A DNA stretch of 64,000 nt from Guadua angustifolia. Taxonomy: Eukaryota > Streptophyta > Magnoliopsida > Poales > Poaceae. Position numbers and translations under genes: made by a program. The stretch spans positions 14,023,791-14,087,790 of the forward strand of contig CM070520.1 in assembly GCA_036346375.1 (NCBI GenBank), given 5' to 3'. The notes beneath the pieces were generated by a model. That model saw only the letters and a program-made list of their open reading frames with translations, did no database searches and was not told the DNA's origin. The first letter of the stretch is position 1, and each line of letters starts with the position of its first letter. Below are positions 23,699 through 34,700 of this stretch, piece after piece.

Positions 23699-24838
23699 TT
23701 CTTATGTCTTATAGTCTTGTGTAGGTTATAATGAAATATTAATGAATGTCAATTTAGATTACTTGTTATGGCCACTTGCTCTCGCCTCTCATCTATTCTC
23801 TTAATTGCAAATCTTGAGCAAGTTTAGAAGTGGCACATTTAGGGGAGTGTTAATTCATATTCATGTGTACCACATCCCTCGTGTGCCCATATTAATATAA
23901 GTTAATCGATTTCCTTTTATGCCTCAAAGCGCAAATTGCCATAACTTTTAAAATAAAATTGATTTTGAGAAAATTCTTTTTGCACTACCTTCTAATTAGT
24001 CCAAAGTTCATCTCTGCAAAATTTCAAATTCGTTGGACTTCATTTGAGCTATTTTTGCCAAAATTTGCAAAAATCTGGAGGTTTCAGCCTGTCAGGGCCG
24101 GTTGGACCGGCCTGAGGGCGGTTGCACCGGCCAGAGGGTGGTTGCACCGGCCCCAGACCGGTTGGACTGGCCATGGCAGGTTTAGTCTGATTTTTTTTTC
24201 AGATTATTTTTTCTTTTCTCGAGTTTGCTTTGAGATATCTTTTTATTGGAATGTGATTTTTCAAAAATTCTTTTTGGAAATGATTCTTGCTATCCCAAAG
24301 TTCATTTGTGAAAAATTTGAAAAGTTTTACAAATTATCTGATCATGTTTTCAAGTGGTATCAGTTATGAGCACTTTAATTATTCTAAATAGTGATTTTCA
24401 CTTGATCTTTCGAAAAGACAAAACTTGTGCAATTCAAATGCAAATAACTCCATAATTCACTTGTTGAATATCTTGGAGAGTTTATTCATTGCAAGTTTTG
24501 GGCATTAATTGCTTCCAAGTGAAGTCATGTCTTTAATGTGCACGATACTAAATCAAAACTTAATAATTAATTTATCAAAAGGGGAGAATATTTAAATATG
24601 TTTGCCAAAAGGGAGAAAATCTTTGAGTTCTTTATTGTTTTATCATTGGTGCTTAATGCCAAAAGGGGAGAATTAGGAAGCTTAATGTCATTTGGTTTAA
24701 AAAGTAAGCTTGATATGATTAAGGGGAGAATTAATATGCATATGCTTTCAAATATAGCTTAAATTCTCTCGATATGGTAATTTTAATCCAAATATGCTCA
24801 TTAAGCTTGGATTTGTCATTAATCACCAAAAGGGGAGA
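23699..24838 (+). other. Internal spacer of unit 2 with polypurine tracts
   Basis: It is AT-rich, with a short GC-rich patch at 24090-24175 holding four GGTTGGACCGGCC-like repeats. From 24580 the string CCAAAAGGGGAGAA recurs several times, ending in the polypurine tract AAAAGGGGAGAT (about 24827-24838) directly before an LTR head. No open frame with a recognisable domain. Confidence 0.65.
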
Positions 24839-25062
24839 TTGTAAGTTCAACCTTCATTAGTTATGGTTTTGGTGTTAATGACAAATCTAATCTGTATTAA
24901 TGACAAATCCAATGTTAAGGTTATCCCTAATGCGATATTGTTATTAATGACTAATCTTATATCGAGACTAACTTGTTTGATTAGAATATCTTTGTTTAGT
25001 CTCATCGCATGGAAAAATGGAAAACCCAAGGTATGTTTGCATATTCATTCTAGTATTAGTTG
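24839..25062 (+). repeat. Truncated LTR head (first ~220 bp only)
   Basis: It starts TGTAAGTTCAACCTTCATTA after a polypurine tract, exactly like the outer 3' LTR, then stops matching after about 220 bp. The adjoining DNA repeats strings from 24545-24640 (CGATACTAAATCAAAACTTA; CTTTGAGTTCTTTATTG). Together with the headless middle LTR it makes the inner unit look circularly permuted. Confidence 0.8.
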
Positions 25063-25228
25063 TCGATACTAAATCAAAACTTAAGAAAGAATCGATAAGA
25101 AAATCTTTGAGTTCTTTATTGTTTTATCATTGAGTTCTTAAGTTTTTGATACCGTAAGTATATTTCATTAATTATATTGTTCTGAGAATATTGCTCTGAT
25201 ACCCATCAATGCTATCGATAATTCTTTC

Positions 25229-26050
25229 AAGTGGTATCAAGTCTTTGTGATTTGATTCTAAGTGGTATCAATCGAGCTTTTATTCATACATATGCTTACA
25301 AGTGGTATAATTGAGATTCTTTTCTTCAAGTGATATCATGGATCTTATTGTTCATTTCTTTTAATGATATCCTTGATTAATTGATTTCCTCTATAAGTGG
25401 TATCATTAAGTTCCTATTTTATACAAGTGGTATCATTGAGGTCATTGCTCATTCCTTCTAGTGATATCCTTGGTTAAATAAATCTTTTAAGTGGTATCAT
25501 TGAATTCATTTATTTCCTACAAGTGGTATTTCATTGCCTCTTTGTAGCATTATTGCGATACCCACATTCTTGAGTAAGAGTTTCCTTTTAAATTAAAATT
25601 GTAAGTTCAACCGCTTAAGATTTCTCTGTGTGAGAGTCGTTATGTGTTGAAATACATAAGAGAGGAAAATCTCAAGTTGAGCATTGTTCTTCAAATTAAA
25701 ATTTTCAAATGCTCATTTCTTTTGGATCTTCAAGCAAGCCCTTGAGATTAATTTTACAAGTGGTATCAATTGTCTCAAGTGGTATCTATTTCTTCTTGGG
25801 TTCCTCGTTAACCCGTTTAGGCAAATTATTGGATTCTTTAAAAGAATCATGTTGATAAATTGCAAAGCCTACTAAAATGAGGAGTGAGTTATTTGAATGT
25901 GTTTCAAATAACCCGTGTGATACCCTTCTTTGTTTTTCATGCATATCTTTACAAGTGGTATCCATAATTGCAAGTGCTTTTTCTTCCTTCAAAGTGGTAT
26001 CCAAAATCCCGAATATGGTCTCTTTTCGAGTTTTTCTTCTTTTGGTATCA
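25229..26050 (+). repeat. Array of PBS-like AAGTGGTATCA strings
   Basis: About 14 copies of AAGTGGTATCA or close variants (AAGTGATATCA, AAGTGGTATCC) lie at 25229, 25260, 25300, 25328, 25395, 25425, 25459, 25489, 25521, 25758, 25777, 25952, 25992 and 26041; one more is at 24352. The true PBS context is ACAAGTGGTATCAGAGCC. None here extends through the AGAGCC part. Confidence 0.8.
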
Positions 26051-26339
26051 GGCCATATTTCAAATAAAAACTCGTTTTATTCCTCGTATATTCTTTTTCT
26101 TTTGGGATTTCATTGCCTATTTTTTCATTTGGCTTAAGCTCTTCAAATTCCACTCCAAGGTCATAAGTATGCATTCTAATTCTTATATGACCTTCATTAA
26201 AGGAGAAAATAAATGGGGAGAATTAGGAGCTTAATATCTAATTATGGCATAAAATTGCATAAAATTTCTACATCTCTTTGTCTTGATCATAAGTATTCAT
26301 TTTAATTCTTATATATGACCTTCATTTAAAAAGAAATGA

Positions 26340-26660
26340 TTTAAATGCCAAATGGGAGAATAATTGAATATTTAAAAGAGAACAAGTTTGCCAAAAGGGG
26401 GAGAATGATTAATGATAAATGTTTAAATGCCGAAAAGGGGGAGAATGTCTTTCAAGATAATCTTTTAGTTTTCCATTTTTGGTGCTTAATGCCAAAAGGG
26501 GGAGAATTATGGAAGCTTAATCTTATTTGGTTTAAAAAGAGAGCTTAATATGATTAAGGGGGAGAATTAATATGCATATGTGTTCTCTCAACATGTTAGT
26601 TTTAATCCAAATATGCTCATTAAGCTTGGATTTGTCATTAATCACCAAAAAGGGGGAGAT
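26340..26660 (+). other. Repeated polypurine tracts before the 3' LTR
   Basis: GGGGGAGAAT or GGGGGAGAT occurs about five times in 320 bp (near 26397, 26437, 26498, 26556 and 26653). The last one, AAAAAGGGGGAGAT, abuts the 3' LTR and would prime plus-strand DNA synthesis; the others are duplicates of the same tract. Confidence 0.75.
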
Positions 26661-29600
26661 TGTAAGTTCAACCTTCATTAGTTATGGTTTTGGTGTTAAT
26701 GACAAATCTAATCTATTGTTAATGACAAATCTCAGATAAGATTATCCCCTAATGCGATATTATTATTAATGATAAATCTTATATCGAGACTAACTTGTTT
26801 ATTTAGAATATCTTTGGTTAGTCTCATCGCATTGAAAAATGGAAAACCCAAGGTATGTATGCGTATTCATCGTAGTATTATTTGCGTACTTTGGAGTCAA
26901 GTTAAAGTATGGATATCCCGTTAACTTAACCACAAAATGTGCATCATGTTTCCCAATCCATATATTACATGGATGCACATATTTAGGGGGAGTTCACACT
27001 CTAACTTGAAGAATCAATTTAAATGATAATTTAAATTGAGTTCATTTGTCGTGTTAATCATTAGAGAACACTTCATCATGTGTTGATGGTGTTTCGTGAT
27101 TAAGAAAGGACAAATGAATAGTTCTTAAGTATAATAAGGCATGAGTTGCATTATTGTACTTAAGACATACATAAATTATTTCAATTGATTTAGGTTGTGC
27201 TCAATTGATCTAAAGGCATCCATTATGTGTTAATGGAGTGCAAGAGATAATTGAGACAACCATGCATCTTGGACTAATAAGTTTCATGAGTTATGATTGA
27301 GTTAGGTCCAAAGATGGATAAGAACGGGACAAGGACGGCATCATGAGGTGATGAGCATCAAGAGTGGATCCCGAAGAAAAGAAGAGTGATAATCCCGGGG
27401 GAGCTTAAGTGATGATCATAAAGACCCCAAAGGGGATTGCTTGCGACGGCGAAGGTATAACTAGATAGGCTAAGGACTTTTGTAGTCTTTGTGTCTAAGG
27501 TTTTACCGCCGTACTATTAAGAGGGGTTGCCTCTTTCGCTTGAGCCTCATCATGTGTTGATGATCTCAATCCGCGTGTCACTCGAGCTCAAACCATTTGG
27601 ATTTGGTTTTTGCATGTGGGTTAACCATTTGGCATGTGTTGCAAATGTGTTAAACCTATGCTTGGTTGTTTTGCATTATGCTCCGATTTGCATGTGTTGC
27701 AAAGATGAAAGAGTATATGCATTTGGTTTTCGCAAAGTGCTTTGATTTGCATGTGTTGCAAATGGGATAAGCCAATGCGTTAGCTTTTGCGTGAAGTTTC
27801 ACTTTTGCATGTGTTGCAAATGTTGAAGCTTCACGTTTTGGTTCGCAAAACAAATCTTTCTAAAACTGTGTGATTGCTTGGAGCTAAGTTTTGCATGTGT
27901 TGCAAAAGGAGAGAGCTCAAGCATGATTTGATGTTTGTATGTTTGTATGGAGCTAGAGGCTTGCATGTGTTGCGAGTAAAGAGCTCATACGGTTGATTTG
28001 GTTTAAGTTGAAGTTTGGTTTTGGTGTTGCATTGAACTAGAGAATTGCACGTGTTGCAATTAGAGAGTTCATGCATCTTGATTGGATGTTGCTTGGAGCT
28101 AGACTTTTGCATGTGTTGCAAAGAGTAGTGCTCAAGCATGAAATTGGTTTATTGCGTTATTTGCAAGTTCGTTGTGCGAATAAACTGAGGTTTATGAGTC
28201 CGGAATCCCGAGAGCATGTGAGTGGGGCTTGCAACGGTGTTGGCAAGTTGACCGGTCTTGTGTTGACCTTCACATGGCTAGGGGATTAATCTCATAAACT
28301 CGAGTTTGATTTGCTTAATACGTTTTGCAAATAGATCTTGAGTTGATTGGCGAAATGTGTTTTCGTCATTTGGTTTGGTTGCGGATTGTGCAAATGTGTT
28401 TTGCAAATGAACGTTGGAATTATGCGTGTCGATCCTAGAGCATGTGTTGGCATTTGCAAATGTGTTTTGCAAAGTGTCGGGGTCATGTGTTGATCCTTAC
28501 ATGGCTAGAGGGTTGAACGCGTAAGTTCGGTGTTTATTGCGGAATGCGTTTTCGAAATTTGGTTGAATTCTTTGAGCATGGTTTGAATTGGTGCAAATGT
28601 GTTTTGCACGTGTGTATGATCATGTGGTGATCATCCTTTGGCTCAAAGAATGTTGTTTGGTTTTTCGGAGAAGAAATCGAAAATCCGAGTTTTCGGAAGA
28701 GTTTTTGGTGATTTCTGCCAGGGCGGTTGGACCGCCCTGTGTGGTCGGACCGGGTGCGGTTGGACCGCCCCGGCGGTGCGACCGGGCTCTTGTGGTGGCT
28801 TCGCGGTCGCTGGGCGGTATGACCGCGCCACCAGTCTTGATCGGACCGGTGGCTGCGCGCAATTTCCACAGGCGTCTGGCCGGCTGAGGCGGTGCGGCAA
28901 CCGGGCGGCTGAAGTGTGTCGGCTTTGGCCGTGTGACCGCCAGTCCGGTTCGACCGGCCGTGTGTGTGTGGCCGACGCTGCTGCAGTGTCTTGAAAGAGT
29001 AAGCGGTCACGACGGCCCGTGATCGGTGTGACCGGCCGTCGCGGTTGGACCGGCCGCACCCCAGCGTGATTTTTCCAGAGCGCATTGTTTTCGGGTTTGT
29101 GCTGTCTCTGTTGTGCGGTGTGACCGGCTGGGCTCCGGTCGGACCGACCGAAGATCGCGACCGGCGGTAATCTGTCGGTTTTCGACCGTTAGCATGTGAG
29201 GGCGGTCGGACCGAGTGAGGCCTTCGGACCCATTGTGTCTTGATTTTTCCTGTTTCGACCCCCAACGGCTAGTTTCTTTGGTGGAGGCTATAAATACCCC
29301 CTTGGAGGGCTTGGGGCTGGGGTTGCTGTATTGTTGAGTGTTGGTGGGAGTTGTGTGCATGTGTTGCTCTTCTCCCTTTGGTTCTTGAGCTCAAGAGTGA
29401 ACTAATTGCATGTGTTGCAATTAGTGAGTGGTTTGAGAGGCTCTTGTGCATGTGTTGCACTTGAGTGAGGCCTTGTGCATGTGTTGCACTTGGTGATCAC
29501 CGAGGAGCGCATTCGTTGTGCCCGGTGAAGTTCGAGCGAAGGAGCGGCTTATTACTCTTGGAGGTTGCGACTCCTAGACAGGGCGTGGGCGTCGTCTTGT

Positions 29601-30089
29601 GAGCTCTCTAGGTGTGAGAAGCCCGCGAAGTTTGTGAAGGTTCGGGTTGAGCCTCTGCGAGCGTGAAAAACCACGACTAGTGGAAAGAGGCGGTGCTCGG
29701 CAGAGCCGTCCAAGTGTGGGCTTGTCTCAACGTGGACTAGGGGAGACCGGCAAGTCTCCGAACACCACGGAAAAACATCGGTTGTCCCTTGTCTCATTTA
29801 CATTCAAGTATTTACATTGTTGATATATTCATGATTGCTTGATTGTAGAATTGCTTAGTATTATTGATTAGTTCAATTTAGCAATTCTAGCTTAGAGACA
29901 TAATTTAGTTAGTGCACATAGTGAGCCTAGTTTATTTAGGCTTTAATTGTCAAAACCTAGATTATCGCTTCTGCATATAAATTAATTAGGTTTTGATTTA
30001 GGGGTTGAATTAGAGCGATTGTTTAGTGAGCGATCGAATTTTGTAAAACGCCTATTCACCCCCCCTCTAGGCGCATCCTCGACCCTACA
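26661..30089 (+). repeat. 3' LTR of the composite element
   Basis: It is 3429 bp, bounded TGTAAG...CCTACA, with CCCAT directly after it. It carries the same ATGTGTT hairpin array, GC-rich array and TATA box (29289-29296) as the 5' LTR. Large parts match the 5' LTR base for base, while the GC-rich part (28720-29225) differs by many small indels. Confidence 0.92.
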
Positions 30090-30254
30090 CCCATGCAAGA
30101 AAATATTTGTCAAACAGTATGGTAAGTTTACCAGGACAATCAGATGAAGGGTTTACTCACTCTGTTGTAAGTATTTGCATATAAAATGTTGTACAGTTTA
30201 TTCATCTCTGCAAAAGAGACTCGGCTAAACAGTATGCAGTGAATTTTAGGGAGA

Positions 30255-30412
30255 TCCGTGGAGCTAAAACTGTTGGTACATTAAGAGTGTTTAGATGGAT
30301 CATCTTGTTTACAATTTAAACTAAAATATAAACTTAATTCACTTTATTTTAGCCTACAAATTTCAGATCTCAAATAAAGCTAGGATATGGAGCTCTACTA
30401 AACAGGGCCTTA
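30255..30412. mobile_element. Truncated Tourist-like MITE
   Basis: The right end (CTCTACTAAACAGGGCCTTA) and interior strings (TTAAGAGTGTTTAGATGG, TTCACTTTATTTTAGCC) match the family at 9303-9534. The left terminal repeat is missing. Confidence 0.7.
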
Positions 30413-30422
30413 GTAAAATCCA

Positions 30423-31065
30423 TGGTTATCACGGCGTCGCCTAGGCGTCCAGTCGCCGGCGGCCGCCCGCCATGCCCGCTCGCCTCACCTGGCCAGGAAA
30501 GGAGGGCGTGGGGAGAAGGCGGTGCTCGGGGGGAGGAAGGGAAGGCGGCGCTCGGGGGGAGGGGGAGCAGCACCGAACTCGAGGGAGCTCCGCCGCGGCG
30601 CTGCCACCTCCACCACCTGCTCTGCGTCGTCTCCACTGCCGGCTGCTCTGCGATTGCGTCGCCACTTCTCTTGAGTAGATCTGGACGGACGGCGGCCTGA
30701 GGAGGGGAGTTGCCAGATCCGGGCGGCGCTCAAGGGTAGGAGGGGAAGGCGATGCTCGGATCGAGGGGAGAGAGGGAGAGAGAGGAAGTAGGGGGGTGGT
30801 GGCCTTAGACGGCCGGATCGGATCGAAGAGAGGGAGGGCTCTGGAGAGACTGAGAGGGAGAGAGGGAGAGAGAGAGCGAGAGGACCGGTCGGTGAGGCTA
30901 AGAGAGAGAGGGGTGGGTTGCTTAGCTGGGCGATTCGGTTAGAGCTGCCGATTGGTTGCCATTGAAGGGCTGAGATCTTGATCGTCTAATCCTCGCCTAA
31001 GCGCCTAGGCGAGCGCTTGGACGCTTAAGCGTCTAGGCACCCCGGAAGCGCCGTGATAATCATGG
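30423..31065. mobile_element. GC-rich terminal-inverted-repeat element, possibly MULE-like
   Basis: The ends TGGTTATCACGGCG and CGCCGTGATAATCATGG are inverted copies. TAAAATCCA (9 bp) lies on both sides (30414-30422 and 31066-31074), the length expected for Mutator-like elements. Inside are CGCCTAGGCG palindromes at both ends, then a GC-rich centre of GGGGGAGG and GAGAGAGGG tracts. Open frames there have no domain. A captured gene fragment is possible but not shown. Confidence 0.65.
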
Positions 31066-31074
31066 TAAAATCCA

Positions 31075-31748
31075 AAAGTTATAAAGTTATACGCTAAATA
31101 TACTTGACTAGAGTTTACATGCACCTTTGGTTGATGCCTTGATGGAAGCCTGCTATTCTTTAAACAGCATAGGAACAAAGGAACAAAGCTTACTTGCTAT
31201 TATTGAATTGCTGTCTTATACAAATTACAATGGCACCACAATTACATCAAGGAAGAAGAAATGAAATCCCAAGAGAAGCGACATGAGGGCAACACCCATA
31301 ACAGACTCTCCCTCCATTCAGTAGGTTACACATCCTTCAGTTACAGCTATGGAGGGAGAAATCTTTTCTAGTTTCCATGTCGGCTATATTGCAATGCGAA
31401 GATAGCATTTCCTTTTCTACTACAACAAATTGGGCAACAAGAACTAGCTCACTGCTTCTGCCGCCTCATCGGTCGTACAGTTATAAGTTGCCTATTATGA
31501 TCCTATATACAGCGCCAATCTTGCAAGGGCTAATATCAGGAGCATCCGCATGTCACCAACCAATGATTGGCCTGCGGAAACAGGTCGTGTCAATCATGTG
31601 ATACATAAGCTCATGAATGAAGCTAGTAGGGAAAAGATTGGTGAAAACTACCACAGGGTGCTATCCTTCACCATGGTTGCCTTCCCATGGATACTGCTGC
31701 GTGCCAAAGAAGTAGCACTGCATTGTGAGCAGACTCTGTAGCTGTGAC
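31075..31748 (-). other. 3' flank and probable 3' UTR of PAH
   Basis: About 670 bp lie between the GC-rich transposon and the PAH stop codon. The half next to the gene probably contains the 3' untranslated region. No exact polyadenylation site can be chosen, and short plus-strand frames here lack domains. Confidence 0.4.
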
Positions 31749-34700
31749 TCAAATATCAACAGCAGTCAATGGAATTTTCCAGTAATTCCAGGTATTGTAG
31801 TCTTCCTGAAATGACCAAGAACTTGCCATCAGGTCAAGGAGCAATTACACTAAAATAGTAACTATACTTTGATTGATGGACCAATACTGTACATGAATGC
31901 CGACAATATACACAGCATTAGACAACATAACAAACCTGCTCGGATGATGACGATATTGGAGGGAACATCCCATTGACAAGAGCGTGCAGGGATGTGTATG
32001 ATTTTGTATCAACTCTACGATTCACTGCGACTTCACCCTGCACAAAAGAAAATTTTACAGCAGATTTTTCTTGATGCCATCTCCAATGCAAGTATGCCTT
32101 CATGGCTGGACTCGATGCAATTACACAGAGAGACATGCTCGCTGGAATGGAGGGAGAGAGGGATCAGGGACCACTGATTTTCAATTCTTGTTACCTTGGG
32201 GTTTATTATGAAGATCTTGCCCATAGGAATCCCAACCTTGAGGTAACTAAACTCGTCTGTATCTCTATTTCCGAATCCAGCATAGAATGGATTCGTGTCA
32301 GGAGGAAATAGTGCCTTAATAGCCTGTGCAAAACAGATGAATCAAAACATACTTCCAACTTTTTGTGCACAATGAAGAAGTCGAATGCCTTTTTTTTTTT
32401 TGTGTGTGCGTGCGGGAGAGAGTACTCACCTCTAGGCATGAGATCTTAAATTCGTGAGGAGCTCTTCTGATAACTGCACCAACGTCAAATAAAAAACATC
32501 AGAATGTTCTGAATTATAGCTAATGTTAAGTAATCGGCAGGAAATAGTTTAAACTATGACCAATATTATAAGGATTTATCAGAGTGCTTGTAAGAAAGGG
32601 GTAGTGAGTGAGTTTCTTATCCAACACTGGTCAGTGGGTGTACTAACCAGATAATGGTGGTTTTATCACTGGGATATATTTGGTTTGGAAAAGGATAGTA
32701 GCCTAACACCCACAATAGGAGTGGTAGCACGTAGCACCCAAAATATATGATTGATTTTAAGGAAAAAATTGATGATTTGCCCCTTTTTCCATTGCCATTA
32801 ATCATTTGTCTCGTGATGTTTCATTAACATACGAGCCCTAGGGCCACATGTCAGTAAGACATGTGGGGCAAATGATCAATTGCATCTAGAAAAACGGGGC
32901 AAATCATCAAATCTCCCGATTATTAGAGGTAATGAACACAATAGTTTTCACTAGGTACAAATCAAATTAAATAGATCAGTATAGTTCAGACTCCCTTCAA
33001 TCCTACCCTCATCCACTCAGAATCTCTACTTCAAACATTGAAATTAGTAGATCAAGAAAGAATGAGAGAAATGAGGAGAATCAGATGATTTCCATTGATA
33101 GCAAAGGTGCCATACATATACAGTACAAGGTATACAAGAATAAGGAAAGCTATCACCTAAATATGGAAGCTATCTCCTAAATATGGAAGTACAACAGTAC
33201 ATGGAAAGCCTCTGCCACTAATGGCAGGCACGGCCTGATTAGGGGCAAGTCCATATAAGGACTTGCCAGGACATATGCCAAGTATATTCTCTAACATCCC
33301 CATAGCTCACGGAGCAGCGTAACGTTGAGATTGGGCGAATTTGGAAGACGGAGGAGGGCAGGCCCTTGGTGAAGATGTCGGCATATTGGTGAGATGTAGG
33401 CACGTGGAGAACACGGACATCACCAAGGGCGACACGCTCGCGAACGAAGTGAAGGTCGATCTCCACATGCTTGGTGCGTTGATGCTGAACCGGATTAGTG
33501 GAGAGGTAGACGGCGCTGACGTTATCACAGTAGACGACGGTGGCACGGCGAAGAGGTTGGCGAAGTTCGAGAAGAAGTTGACGTAGCCAGCAGGCTTCGG
33601 CCACACCATTAGCAACTCCGCGATACTCAGCCTCGGCACTGGAGCGGGACACCGTGTGTTGTCGCTTGGAGGACCAAGAGATGAGATTCGGACCGAGGAA
33701 AGCACAATAGCCCGAGGTGGAACGTCGAGTGTCGGGACAGCCGGCCCAATCTGCGTCAGTGTAGACAGTGAGGTCATGAGATCGTGGGACCGACCAATGC
33801 CATGGTGAAGGGTGCCTTTGATGTAGCGATAGGATCGCGTGAATCGAAAATGATAGTCACGAGGATCATGCATGTAAATCAAGCGCTGCTCGAACAAAGA
33901 TGGGTGATGTCCGAGTTGGTGAATGTGAACCATGAGACATGCTAGATAGGCGAGAGGTCGGGTTGGCGGCAGTGACCGCCCGTTGAGAGCTTAGTGCGGG
34001 CCTCAAGAGGAGTGATAAGCGTGTGATCGGTCATCTTAGCCTGTTGAAGAATCTCCGCCGATATTTGTCCCGAGACAAGAAAAAGACCATGTGGAGCGAA
34101 GCGGTAATACCGAGTAGTGGAGATCCCGGGTCGCTCATGGCAAACTCTTGCTTGAGGATGGTGATGAGGCGCTGGAGGAGTGCTGGAGTCGAGGCAGTGA
34201 GGATGATGTCGTCGACGTACAACAGAAGGTAGGCAGCGTCGGTACCGGTGTTGTAGATGAACAGCGAAGAGTCGGACTTGGAGTTGAGGAAGCCGGCGGA
34301 GGTGATGAAGGTGTGAAAGCGACTGTACCAAGCCCGAGGGGCCTGCTTGAGGCCGTAGAGTGACTTGTTGAGGCGGCAGACGTGCTGAGGGCGATCCGGA
34401 TCGGCGAAACCAGAGGGCTGCTGAGCATAGACAGTCTCAGAAAGGACGCCGTTGAGGAAGGCGTTCTTAACGTCAAGTTGATGGATGGGCCAAGCGTTGA
34501 CGATGGCGATGGAGAGGACAGTCCGGATGGTGGCCGGTTTCACCACCGGACTGAACGTCTCGTCGTAGTCGACGCCGGTTTGCTGGGAAAAACCACGGAG
34601 CACCCAGCGAGCTTTATACCGAGCAAGAGAGCCGTCGGAGTTGAATTTGTGCTTGTAGATCCATTTTCCGGAGACGATGTTGGCGCGGGGAGGAGGCACC

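Larger units (their letters stand above)
12886..30089 (+). mobile_element. Composite gag-only LTR retrotransposon (TR-GAG/LARD-like), 17.2 kb, TSD CCCAT
   Basis: The outer LTRs begin TGTAAGTTCAACC and end CGACCCTACA. CCCAT lies directly outside both ends (12881-12885 and 30090-30094), so the whole block behaves as one insertion. Order: 5' LTR, initiator-Met PBS, gag remnant 1, non-coding spacer, middle LTR lacking its first ~340 bp, second PBS, gag remnant 2, spacer, polypurine tract, a 220-bp LTR head, an array of PBS-like strings, several polypurine tracts, 3' LTR. No protease, integrase, reverse transcriptase or RNase H motif is seen, so movement would have needed enzymes from another element. 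The gag style (two CCHC knuckles, WKLFMIDHFKSM start) resembles Copia-type Gag. Alternatives to a single composite insertion are nested insertion followed by deletion or inter-element recombination. Confidence 0.9.

Noticed and set aside
25229..26050. tRNA-like signal from TGGTATCA strings
   Set aside because: They are primer-binding-site-like strings; no cloverleaf or internal Pol III boxes are present. No tRNA or rRNA gene was found anywhere in the window.
30370..30733. GC-rich frames of 68-92 codons on both strands
   Set aside because: Low-complexity Arg/Pro/Gly translations inside a TIR element; no domain.
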